Shown: in pieces, positions 53,360 through 60,917 of the stretch | Layout: each line of letters begins with the position of its first letter | Position numbering within the stretch: the stretch's first letter is position 1 | Assembly (NCBI RefSeq): GCF_020615385.1 | Contig: NZ_JAJAVB010000025.1 | Coordinates: 21,278 to 85,277, forward strand | From: Jiella soli | GTDB taxonomy: Bacteria; Pseudomonadota; Alphaproteobacteria; Rhizobiales; Rhizobiaceae | DNA length: 64,000 nucleotides | Direction: 5' to 3' | Program-made: the position numbers and the translations under genes | The notes under the pieces: model-generated | Seen by the model: only the letters and a program-made list of their open reading frames with translations | Databases searched by the model: none | What the model was told of the DNA's origin: nothing

Positions 53360-53407
53360 CCCGATGAAGGGCCGTCGCTGGAGACGAAAAGAGCCGAGGG
53401 CGGCGCT

Positions 53408-54007
53408 TCAGGCCGCGATGCGCAGCGGCGTGCGGAGGCGGGCGGTGCCTTCGAGCCGGCCGGTCGGGCGGATCCGGCCGGAAACGCCGTCGAGATGGCC
53501 CGCGGCGAACTCGAGCGCGAGCAGCCGGCGCGGCTCGAACGGGCCGGGCATGGCGAGGCGGGCGGTCTTTTCCGGCGAGAAGCCGAAGCGCTGATAATAT
53601 TCGGGATCGCCCACGAGGATGATGGCGCCATGGCCGAGCCGGGCGGCCTCGGCGATCGCATGGCGCATCATCAGCCCGCCGAGGCCGGCGCCCTGCAGCG
53701 CGGGATCGACGGCCAGCGGGCCGAGGAGCAGCGCCGGCACGGCCGCGCCGTCGCGCCGGCCTGCGGAAATGTTCCACAGCCGCACGGTCGCGGCGAGCGC
53801 GCCGTCGGCGCCGGTGGCCGACAGGGCGAGCCCTTCGGCCGGCAGGCGGCCGCGGCGGATCGCTTCGGAGGACTTCCGGGTGCGCCCCGGACCCATGGCG
53901 AGATCGAGCAGGGCCTCGCGCTGCGCGATCTCGCAGGCGCGTTCGGACGCGATCCGGAACAGCGGTGCTGCGTCCGTGAAGGCGGCGGCATTCGGGAATG
54001 CGGACAT
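53408..54007 (-). CDS. GNAT-family N-acetyltransferase
   Basis: This 199-residue acetyltransferase has the acetyl-CoA binding motif VDPALQGAGLGGLMMRHAI followed by the strand AIILVGDPEYYQRFGFSPE, typical of GNAT proteins that sit beside ornithine decarboxylase in rhizobia. It likely acetylates a small amine or a protein N terminus. The start at 54005-54007 has GAAGGGG eight bases upstream. It follows the odc gene on the same strand after about 140 bases. The substrate is not known; a polyamine is plausible from context. Confidence 0.85.
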   Translation of the reverse strand: MSAFPNAAAFTDAAPLFRIASERACEIAQREALLDLAMGPGRTRKSSEAIRRGRLPAEGLALSATGADGALAATVRLWNISAGRRDGAAVPALLLGPLAVDPALQGAGLGGLMMRHAIAEAARLGHGAIILVGDPEYYQRFGFSPEKTARLAMPGPFEPRRLLALEFAAGHLDGVSGRIRPTGRLEGTARLRTPLRIAA

Positions 54008-54150
54008 GACGGACCCCTTCAAGAAGCTGAGGGGAGAAACTGGGCTCGCCGGAGATGCGGCGCGCGGGCGACAGACCCGGCGCCACGGCGCCGGGTCAGC
54101 TTCGGAGCGTCAGGCTCCGTCGTCGGTCGTGTCTGACGATCATGCGGTCC

Positions 54151-55284
54151 TCAGATCACGTAGGACTTCAGCGGCTCGAAGCCGTTGAAGGCGACGGAGG
54201 CATAGGTCGTCGTGTAGGCGCCGGTGCCTTCGATCAGGAGTTCGTCGCCGACGGTCAGCGAGATCGGCAGCGGGTAGGGCGCCTTTTCGTACATGACATC
54301 GGCCGAATCGCAGGTCGGGCCGGCGAGCACGCAGGGCTCGGTCCGCTCGCCGTCGCGATGGCTGACGATCGGATAGCGGATCGCCTCGTCCATCGTCTCG
54401 GCGAGGCCGCCGAATTTGCCGATGTCGAGATAGACCCAGCGATTCTCGTCCGAGGCCGACTTCTTCGACACCAGCACGACCTCGGTCTTGATCACGCCGG
54501 CATCGCCGACCATGCCGCGGCCGGGCTCGATGATCGTCTCCGGCAGGCGGTTGCCGAAGTGCTTGCGCAGCGAATCGAAGATCGCGCGGCCATAGGCCTG
54601 GGCGGTCGGCACGTCCTTGAGATAGCGGGTCGGAAAGCCGCCGCCCATGTTGACGAGCGTCAGCACGATGCCCTTCTCGGCCAGTGCCTCGAAGACGAAC
54701 TTGGCGTCCGCGATCGCCGCGTCCCAGGCATTGGTGTCGGTCTGCTGCGAGCCGACATGGAAGGAGACGCCGGTCGCAACGAGGCCGAGCGAGCGCGCAT
54801 GGGCGAGGACGTCGATCGCCATCGCCGGCACGCAGCCGAACTTGCGCGACAGCGGCCATTCGGCGCCCTCGCCATTGGTCAGGACGCGGCAGAAGACGCG
54901 GGCACCGGGCGCGGCGCGGGCGACCTTCTCGACCTCTTCCACGCAATCGACCGCGAACAGCGACACGCCGAGCTGGTGGGCCCTCGCGACGTCGCGCTCC
55001 TTCTTGATCGTGTTGCCGTAGGAGATGCGCTTGGCGGTGACGCCGGCATTCAGCGCCATCTCGATCTCGGCGACCGAGGCGCAGTCGAAGTTGGAGCCGA
55101 GCGCGGCGAGCAGCTTCAGGATCTCCGGCGCCGGGTTCGCCTTGACGGCATAGAAGATCGCGGAATCCGGGAGCGCCTTGCGGAAGGCGTTGAAATTGGT
55201 CTCGACGATGTCGAGGTCGACGACGAGGCAGGGGCCCTCGGGACGTCGCGTGGCGAGGAAGTCGAGGATGCGCTGAGTGGCCAT
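54151..55284 (-). CDS. Ornithine/lysine decarboxylase (fold type III PLP)
   Basis: This 377-residue enzyme decarboxylates ornithine, and perhaps lysine, to putrescine or cadaverine. PLP binds Lys48 in FYAVKANPAPEIL. Other family signs are FDCASVAEIEMAL, SFHVGSQQTD, the glycine-rich MGGGFPTRY, IIEPGRGMVGDAG and the cysteine in GPTCDSADVM that contributes to the second half of the active site. It belongs to the eukaryotic-type ODC group used by alphaproteobacteria. The start at 55282-55284 gives the usual length. A long leader of over 300 bases precedes it, suggesting control at the RNA level. Confidence 0.93.
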   Translation of the reverse strand: MATQRILDFLATRRPEGPCLVVDLDIVETNFNAFRKALPDSAIFYAVKANPAPEILKLLAALGSNFDCASVAEIEMALNAGVTAKRISYGNTIKKERDVARAHQLGVSLFAVDCVEEVEKVARAAPGARVFCRVLTNGEGAEWPLSRKFGCVPAMAIDVLAHARSLGLVATGVSFHVGSQQTDTNAWDAAIADAKFVFEALAEKGIVLTLVNMGGGFPTRYLKDVPTAQAYGRAIFDSLRKHFGNRLPETIIEPGRGMVGDAGVIKTEVVLVSKKSASDENRWVYLDIGKFGGLAETMDEAIRYPIVSHRDGERTEPCVLAGPTCDSADVMYEKAPYPLPISLTVGDELLIEGTGAYTTTYASVAFNGFEPLKSYVI

Positions 55285-55828
55285 GTGGCTCTCCCATGGA
55301 CCCGGCCGAGAAGACCGGAAAATCGACGAGGAGCGACCGTTCGGGGCACCGAGGGCAACGCCAGGGCGCAGCCGCAGGGGTCCCTTCACGAGACGCGACG
55401 ATGGCCGAAAACGAGGAGGCGCAAAACGCCGAACCGTCTTCGGGAATCAGTCTGCCATGGCTTGGTGGGCTTGGACCCGCCGCACTTCAGGCAATGATGG
55501 TGTGCCTCTTCAGTATTCCCGGCTTTGGAGACCAGGAGAGACCAGAAAGGCCCGGACCGTCGTTGCTTCAAGGCGTCCTCGATCTCGCGAAGCTCGCAAA
55601 ACCGACTGGATGTGTTACGTCCAGGTACCGTCCCGGCAACCCTCGCATTTGAGGACCGGGGGACGCCCACAGGCACGTGCGACTTGGGGCAATCGCGATT
55701 TATGCGCCTTGGCCGTCATACACAAGAGCCAATTCGATCCCGCTGTTGATTTTTACGCCTTGCCGATAAAGGAAGGTCGGCGCCGTGGATCGGCGGCAAC
55801 AGACACAAGGTTCAGGCAAGGGGCTCGG
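55285..55828. promoter_or_regulatory. Long divergent region: ornithine decarboxylase leader and LysR promoter
   Basis: This 544-base gap separates odc from a LysR gene. The odc side is likely a long 5' leader, like the speF leader RNA known upstream of alphaproteobacterial ornithine decarboxylases. Two short minus-strand frames could be leader peptides: a 26-codon ATG frame (55568-55648, ending FASFARSRTP) and a longer GTG frame (55386-55676). CTGGA and TCCAG (55606-55610 and 55620-55624) form a small hairpin. The assignment to the speF leader is from position only. Confidence 0.45.
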
Positions 55829-56770
55829 ATGGACACGCTGACGCGCATGCGCGCCTTCATCTCGGTGGTCGAGAACGAGGGCTTCTCCTCGGCCGCGCGC
55901 AAGACCGGCCGCTCCAAGGCGCTGTTGTCGAAATATGTGCGCGAGCTGGAAGACGAGCTCGGCGTCCTCCTGATCAACCGCACCACCCGCCAGATCGCGC
56001 TCACCGCCGCGGGCGAAGTCTATGTCGGCAGGGCCTCCAGCATCCTGTCGGATCTGGAAAGCCTCAACGAAGAGGCGCGCGAGGCGACCGGCGAGGCCAA
56101 GGGCACGATCCGCGTCTCGGCCGCCCGCACCTTCGGCGACGCCGAGCTCGGCCTCAGCCTGGTCGACTTCGCCAAGGCCTATCCCGACATCGGCCTCGAC
56201 ATCCATCTCGACGACAATTTCGTCAATCTCGTCGAAGAGGGCTTCGACGTCGCGATCCGCATGACCCGGCTTGCCGATTCGGCGATGATCGCCCGCCGCC
56301 TCGCCTCGCTGAACTTCGCGATCGTCGCGAGCCCCGAGCTGATCGAGCGGCTCGGCCGGCCGACCCATCCGACGCAGGTCGCCAACTATCCGGCAGTGAT
56401 CGATTCCAATTCGCGGCTGTTCTCCAATTGGGGCTTTCGCGATCCGGTCACAAACGAGACGATCAATGTCGCGGTCTCCGGCCAGTTCACCGCCAATTCG
56501 CCGGTGACGGTGCGCGCCGCCGCGCTTGCCGGCCTCGGCCTCGCGCTATCCCCGAGCTTCGTCGTGCGCGAGGATCTCGAAAAGGGCCGGCTCGTCACCG
56601 TCCTCGACGAGTATATGTCGAGCGAGGCCGGCATCTACGCGGTCTTCCCGCATCGCCGGCACCTGCCGGCGCGCGTCCGCGTCTTCGTCGACTTCCTGGC
56701 GGCCTGGTTCCGCAAATGCGACAGCCATCTCAATGGCGCCGGCAACGGCAACGGCAACGGCGCCGGCTGA
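55829..56770 (+). CDS. LysR-family transcriptional regulator
   Basis: This 313-residue regulator has the N-terminal LysR helix-turn-helix (MRAFISVVENEGFSSAARKT, then GRSKALLSKYVRELEDELG) and a C-terminal effector domain ending in AWFRKCDSHLNG. The tail GNGNGNGNGAG is a low-complexity extension encoded by tandem GGCAAC units. It is divergent to the ornithine decarboxylase gene and may regulate polyamine genes, although many LysR genes of this type act on unlinked targets. The ATG at 55829 begins the HTH directly. Confidence 0.88.
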   Translation: MDTLTRMRAFISVVENEGFSSAARKTGRSKALLSKYVRELEDELGVLLINRTTRQIALTAAGEVYVGRASSILSDLESLNEEAREATGEAKGTIRVSAARTFGDAELGLSLVDFAKAYPDIGLDIHLDDNFVNLVEEGFDVAIRMTRLADSAMIARRLASLNFAIVASPELIERLGRPTHPTQVANYPAVIDSNSRLFSNWGFRDPVTNETINVAVSGQFTANSPVTVRAAALAGLGLALSPSFVVREDLEKGRLVTVLDEYMSSEAGIYAVFPHRRHLPARVRVFVDFLAAWFRKCDSHLNGAGNGNGNGAG

Positions 56771-56888
56771 TTTCCCCGGCGGGGCTCTCGCTCCCGCCCT
56801 GCGGCTGCGGCCCTGCGGCAACGCTCGCAGGCTTGCCGTCCGGCTTCGTCTTTACGGGCCTGAAAGTTTGCGTCTCTATAGACGGGTC

Positions 56889-57425
56889 ATGCGCAAACTC
56901 GCCCCCTTCCTCGCCCGGGCCGCCGCCGCGGCCACCATCGCCTGCCTCGCCCATGCGGAGCCGGCGCTCGCCAAGACGCAAGGCGAAAAGCCCCGCCCGG
57001 AAGTCGCGGTCGCCATCGACGCCGATCCCGGCACGATCGTCATCAAGACCTCGGAAAAGAAGCTCTATCTCCTCACCGGCGCCGGCAGGGCGCTGGTCTA
57101 CGAGATCGCCGTCGGCCGGCCGGACGAGCAATGGTTCGGCAAGAGCTGGGTGTCGAAGAAGCGGCTGCATCCAACCTGGGTGCCGACCCCGTCGATGCGC
57201 GAGAAGAATCCCGGCCTGCCGCAATCGGTCGGGCCCGGCCCGAAGAACCCGCTCGGCCAGCGGGCGATGAATCTCGGCTGGACCGCCTACCGGATCCACG
57301 GCACCAATTCGCCGCGCTCGATCGGCCGCGCCGCCTCCTCGGGCTGCTTCCGCATGCGCAATGCCGACGTCCTCGACCTCTACGACCGCGTCAATATCGG
57401 CGCGCAGGTGATGGTCGAGCGCTGA
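56889..57425 (+). CDS. L,D-transpeptidase (YkuD family)
   Basis: This 178-residue enzyme makes 3-3 crosslinks in peptidoglycan or attaches lipoproteins. A signal peptide (FLARAAAAATIACLAHAEPA) is followed by the YkuD domain. The catalytic motif reads HGTNSPRSIGRAASSGCFRM, with His137 and the nucleophile Cys153. The preceding segment GPGPKNPLGQRAMNLGWTAY is also typical. The start at 56889 is fixed by the signal peptide. It stands alone after the LysR gene. Confidence 0.92.
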   Translation: MRKLAPFLARAAAAATIACLAHAEPALAKTQGEKPRPEVAVAIDADPGTIVIKTSEKKLYLLTGAGRALVYEIAVGRPDEQWFGKSWVSKKRLHPTWVPTPSMREKNPGLPQSVGPGPKNPLGQRAMNLGWTAYRIHGTNSPRSIGRAASSGCFRMRNADVLDLYDRVNIGAQVMVER

Positions 57426-57949
57426 GGCGCGCCGCCTCTGGCGGCACAAGCGTGGCGAGTGCGCGCACGAAAGCGGCCGGCGGCGCGTGGGCGCCCCGGC
57501 GTATCCCGCCATTTCCATCGCGGCCCGCCCCTCGAAGGGCACGGGACACGAAGCGCCGGAGGCAAGCCCTCCGAATGCTATTTGTATCGGCTCGCCTCCG
57601 GCGCTCCGCGCGGCGTTTGTTCGGGCGCGCATGAGCCTGGTTCAGGCCCTCTCAGGCGGCAAGCCGCTGATGGGGCCCCAGGCCGCTGCCGGCTCTTCGC
57701 GAGGGTCGCCCCCCGCTCAAGCGGACCGATCCGCACACGCCTCGTAGTGGGCGAGGGGCCGGCGGAGCCGCGAACCCGTCCGGGACGAAAAGGCCCTCCG
57801 GAAGGACCCCACGCCGCGGACGCCGCCCGCCTCCCCAAACGATCCCGGCGATCGTCCGTCCCGTCGGGGCGGCGGTGCGGGGAGTATGGGTGAGGGGTGC
57901 AGGGGTGGGGATAAGTTGACCGGTCGCAACGCATGGTTAGAGTCGGGGA
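57426..57949. other. 524-base gap before the AAA ATPase gene
   Basis: No reading frame here resembles a protein. The sequence is very GC-rich up to about 57890, then becomes more AT-rich toward the ATPase gene. It must carry that gene's promoter. The abrupt change near 57900 may mark the left edge of an acquired segment. No direct repeat or integrase was found. Confidence 0.45.
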
Positions 57950-59257
57950 ATGTTCACACGTTCCGCTGATTCGTGTCCTGTTCTGGCTTACTCGCAAGAC
58001 GAGTTTGGTGCTCTTCTCGGGCGTGTGCTGTCTCCCTCGCATCCACTGCAGTCGGAAGAATTTTTGCGCGGCAGGGCCGAGCAGTTGAGCGGCATCAAGA
58101 AGGCGCTCTACCAGCCCGGGCGTCACGTCCTGATCCACGGATTCCGGGGCGTCGGAAAGTCGTCCCTCGCGCAGACGGCGGCCTACAGCCTATCGACGCA
58201 GCGCGATCCGATTCTGGTCGGGTGCGACGACAAAAGCCGGTTCGGCTCCGTGATGAAGGACATCTTCGACGAGGCGGTTAACCGCGATCCGAACGTCGAC
58301 AAGAAAGTGCGTGAGACGGCGTTTGGCTTTGCCAAGCTGCCCATCGCTGGCGGCGTCAAGAACACCACCGAAGAGCGGGCGATCGTCGCACCAACCGGTG
58401 TCAACGAAGCCGTTCGCCTGGTGCAGTTCCTGTGCGAGCACTACGCCAGCAACCCGGTCATCGTCATCGACGAATTCGACCAGATCACCAGCCGTGACGA
58501 GCAGGCGCTCTTCACCAACTTCATCAAGCAGATCTCGGACCGGCATGTGTCCGCCCGGTTCATTTTCTGTGGGATTGGCGAAAGCGTCGATGCGATCATG
58601 GCGGCTCACGGAAGTGCCGACCGCTATTTCCATACCGTTAGCCTGGGGCAGCTTCCCTACGAGGCGCGGTTCGAGATCGTGACGGATGCAGCACGTAGAT
58701 GCGGCGTCCAGATAGACGAGACCAGCGTCGTGCGGATCGCCAGGATCAGCGACGGCTTCCCGCACTACGTCCACTTCATAACCGAAATGCTGTTCTGGCG
58801 GGTCTACGAGGCCGACAACGGCGGCGTCGTTACCGGCGACCTTTTCGAGCGGGCGATGTCCGATGCGGCCGAAGGCATGGAGATGCGTCTGCGTGGACCT
58901 TACGAGACGGCGACGCAGAAATACACCGACTACGCCGAGGTCCTGTGGGCTGCAGCAGACGGTCATGAACTGCGTCGCCGAAGCTCCGACATCTACGACT
59001 CGTACCAGCGTATCATGCGCGACCGCGACGGGTCGGCGCTGAACCGCGCCAAGTTCAACCAGCGCATCAACAGTCTGAAGAAGCCTGCATACGCCTCGAT
59101 CCTTACGGGATCTCGGGCCGGTTGGTACGAATTTACGGAAAAGGTCGTGCGTGGCTATGTCCGCCTGCGCGCCGAACAGCAGAATGTCATCCTTGAGGTC
59201 GACCATCCGGCCGAAAGAAGCCGCGTCAATGGCTTCCTCGCGGCCGGTCTCAAGTAG
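57950..59257 (+). CDS. AAA ATPase, Orc1/Cdc6-like (accessory, function unknown)
   Basis: This 435-residue protein has Walker A GFRGVGKSSL (residues 64-73), Walker B VIVIDEFDQI (170-179) and a sensor-like SARFIFCGIGES (about 201-212). A helical lid follows (ARISDGFPHYVHFITEMLFW). The C-terminal 130 residues look like a winged helix region ending GWYEFTEKVVRGYVRLRAE. The layout resembles Orc1/Cdc6- or TnsC/TniB-like DNA-associated ATPases. Base composition is lower in GC than neighbouring genes, so it was probably acquired. No partner nuclease or transposase is adjacent; only the convergent RMF-like gene. Its biological role is unknown. Confidence 0.75.
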   Translation: MFTRSADSCPVLAYSQDEFGALLGRVLSPSHPLQSEEFLRGRAEQLSGIKKALYQPGRHVLIHGFRGVGKSSLAQTAAYSLSTQRDPILVGCDDKSRFGSVMKDIFDEAVNRDPNVDKKVRETAFGFAKLPIAGGVKNTTEERAIVAPTGVNEAVRLVQFLCEHYASNPVIVIDEFDQITSRDEQALFTNFIKQISDRHVSARFIFCGIGESVDAIMAAHGSADRYFHTVSLGQLPYEARFEIVTDAARRCGVQIDETSVVRIARISDGFPHYVHFITEMLFWRVYEADNGGVVTGDLFERAMSDAAEGMEMRLRGPYETATQKYTDYAEVLWAAADGHELRRRSSDIYDSYQRIMRDRDGSALNRAKFNQRINSLKKPAYASILTGSRAGWYEFTEKVVRGYVRLRAEQQNVILEVDHPAERSRVNGFLAAGLK

Positions 59258-59263
59258 CAGCGG

Positions 59264-59440
59264 TCAGTCTTCCAGCGGCTCGCCTTCCTCGTCGCTGCCT
59301 GTGACGTGTTCAAAACCCTCTTGCCACGTGTCGTATTTGTCGCTGTCCTTCGGATAAGGACAGTCCTTCTGCTTCTTGCCTTGCGCGGCGGCTAGCCGTC
59401 CTTCGTCGAAGCAGTGGTGGTCGTCCATAGTTATCGACAT
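59264..59440 (-). CDS. RMF/CrpP-like small protein (58 residues)
   Basis: This 58-residue protein reads FDEGRLAAAQGKKQKDCPYP followed by KYDTWQEGFEHV. The pattern EGxxAAxxGK, CPY and W-x-x-GF is that of ribosome modulation factor and CrpP-type proteins, which occur in chromosomes, phages and plasmids. The start at 59438-59440 has AGGAGA seven bases upstream. The tail is very acidic (GSDEEGEPLED). It converges on the AAA ATPase gene with 6 bases between stops. True RMF dimerises ribosomes in stationary phase; whether this one does so is not known. It is easily missed because of its size. Confidence 0.75.
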   Translation of the reverse strand: MSITMDDHHCFDEGRLAAAQGKKQKDCPYPKDSDKYDTWQEGFEHVTGSDEEGEPLED

Positions 59441-59805
59441 CACCGGTCTCCTGTCGCTGGTTGACCCTTAAATATGGCTCTCCGGCCTTTGTTTCGGTAG
59501 GCGAACATCTGCGAAGGCGCGGGGAAGGTTCTGAATCTTCGAGACCGCGATGTTCGACGTCTGTGCGAATGTCAGCGCAGGATCGTACTCTCACAGGTTC
59601 ACGTGCCCAGCGAGAATGAATAGGTTTGGAGCCTTAGACTAGCCGGGCTGGAGCAGACGACGCCGAGACGTCGATTGAGCTGAGCGGCGAGTAGGTCAAC
59701 TTCCTGGATAAGCTCAACCCCACATTCGAGAGCGCCATGTGGAGAGCTACGCGGCAGCGTAGCGCTTGCGGCCGGTTGACGGTCGACGGCCGAAGTGATT
59801 GGCCT
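59441..59805. other. Gap between the RMF-like gene and the palindromic repeat
   Basis: About 365 bases with no convincing gene. The composition is mixed and AT-richer than most of the window. A minus-strand frame includes ELIQEVDLLAAQLNRRLGVV without a start or family, possibly a remnant. The promoter of the RMF-like gene should lie at its left edge. Confidence 0.45.
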
Positions 59806-59957
59806 GATCTCCCCTCCTTGTGGGGGAGATGCCCGGCAGGGCAGAGGGGGTAGCCTGCCGCTGCTTGGCAAGTCTTCTTCCAAACCACATGCTGATGCCG
59901 CGCGCGCCGCACCCCCCTCTGGATTGCCACTCATCTCCCCCACAAGGAGGGAGATCG
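59806..59957. repeat. Palindromic intergenic element, RIME-like
   Basis: The left arm GATCTCCCCTCCTTGTGGGG (59806-59825) continues as GGAGATGCCCGGCAGGGCAG, AGGGGG. The right arm (59911-59957) is its imperfect inverted copy, with CTCATCTCCCCCACAAGGAG. The arms enclose about 60 bases. This is the form of the short mosaic intergenic palindromes found in many copies in rhizobial genomes (RIME elements). It carries no gene and could fold into a long RNA hairpin. Confidence 0.72.
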
Positions 59958-60176
59958 ATGCGTCGTCCGTCTGTGCGTCATCTTCACCGGCGGTCTCTCG
60001 GCCGACCCGCCGGGTCTCGGCACGAGCCCCCACCTAGCATTCCCCCGCCACATCGCTTATATCCCGCCCAGCGCCGACGGCTTCTCGCCGTGCGGGCGCT
60101 TTTTCGCGGCCCTGGCTGGACGACATCCCGGCTTCGGGCGACTCATCCTCAAAAAACCCGACAAGAAAGGGATCCG

Positions 60177-60446
60177 ATGTCGATCACGCTCGAGCGTAAA
60201 GCCGAACTCATCAAGGAATATGCGACCAAGGAGGCCGATACCGGCTCGCCGGAGGTCCAGGTCGCGATCCTCACCGAACGGATCAACAACCTCACCGAGC
60301 ACTTCAAGACCAACAAGAAGGACAACCACTCGCGTCGTGGCCTTCTGAAGATGGTCTCCCAGCGCCGCCGCCTGCTCGACTATCTGAAGGGCAAGGAAGA
60401 GGCGCGCTACACCACGCTGATCGGCCGTCTCGGCATCCGCCGCTGA
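60177..60446 (+). CDS. rpsO: 30S ribosomal protein S15
   Basis: This 89-residue ribosomal protein binds the central domain of 16S rRNA. It reads [20 protein letters not shown] at the start and has the conserved [35 protein letters not shown] and LIGRLGIRR segments. The length is exactly normal. The ATG at 60177 has AAAGGGA five bases upstream. It is followed by a strong hairpin and then by pnp, the usual order in proteobacteria. Confidence 0.98.
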   Translation: MSITLERKAELIKEYATKEADTGSPEVQVAILTERINNLTEHFKTNKKDNHSRRGLLKMVSQRRRLLDYLKGKEEARYTTLIGRLGIRR

Positions 60447-60456
60447 CGGGCATTTT

Positions 60457-60493
60457 CCGGCGGGCCGCTGGTTCGGCCCGCCGGTTTCGTTTT
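60457..60493 (+). terminator. Rho-independent terminator after rpsO
   Basis: CCGGCGGGCCG and CGGCCCGCCGG form a perfect 11-base stem around CTGGTT, followed by TTTCGTTTT. It lies 10 bases after the rpsO stop. It probably ends most rpsO transcripts, with some read-through into pnp. Confidence 0.85.
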
Positions 60494-60917
60494 GCCGGGA
60501 CCTTCAAGGGGCCAGGCGGGGCGACATGACGGCGGCCGGGCGCGCCGGTCCCGCGGGGGAAACCCGCCGGGATTTGCGACAAGGCCCGCCGCACTGTAAG
60601 GACTGATGGCGCGACCGCCGAGGCATCCGACGACAAGGGGATGCGCGGACGCGCCTTTAAAGGAAATGCCCGGCGCCTCGGGGTCTTCCCCCGCTGGCGC
60701 CGACCGCTCAAACGGTCATGGGGCAGGATTGCCGGATGCTTCCGGTTCGGCCGATCGCCGCGCGGCTTGTCGCGCGGCCCGGCCCGGGCGCCCCGATAGC
60801 GCCCCGGTGAAGCCTCCCGCCGTCTTGCCCATGACGCGTTTCGACAAGAGAAACGCGCCTTCGCTTTTCGCCCTCCCGACCGGGACGGCGCGACGGCGCC
60901 GAACGATAAGGCAAGAT
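60494..60917 (+). promoter_or_regulatory. pnp promoter and leader with two perfect hairpins
   Basis: This 424-base region precedes pnp and holds no gene. Two hairpins are exact: GCCGCGCG/CGCGCGGC with loop GCTTGT (60757-60778), and CGCGTTTC/GAAACGCG with loop GACAAGA (60835-60857), the latter ending 60 bases before the pnp start. In enterobacteria a leader hairpin cut by RNase III lets PNPase control its own mRNA. A similar role here is likely but inferred. Confidence 0.5.

Noticed and set aside
57459..57893. Open frames in the GC-rich gap before the AAA ATPase
   Set aside because: Random Arg/Pro/Gly/Ala composition and no start signals; treated as non-coding.
59599..60033. Minus-strand frame running through the palindromic element
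   Set aside because: It reads through both repeat arms and contains no domain; the inverted repeat explains the open frame.
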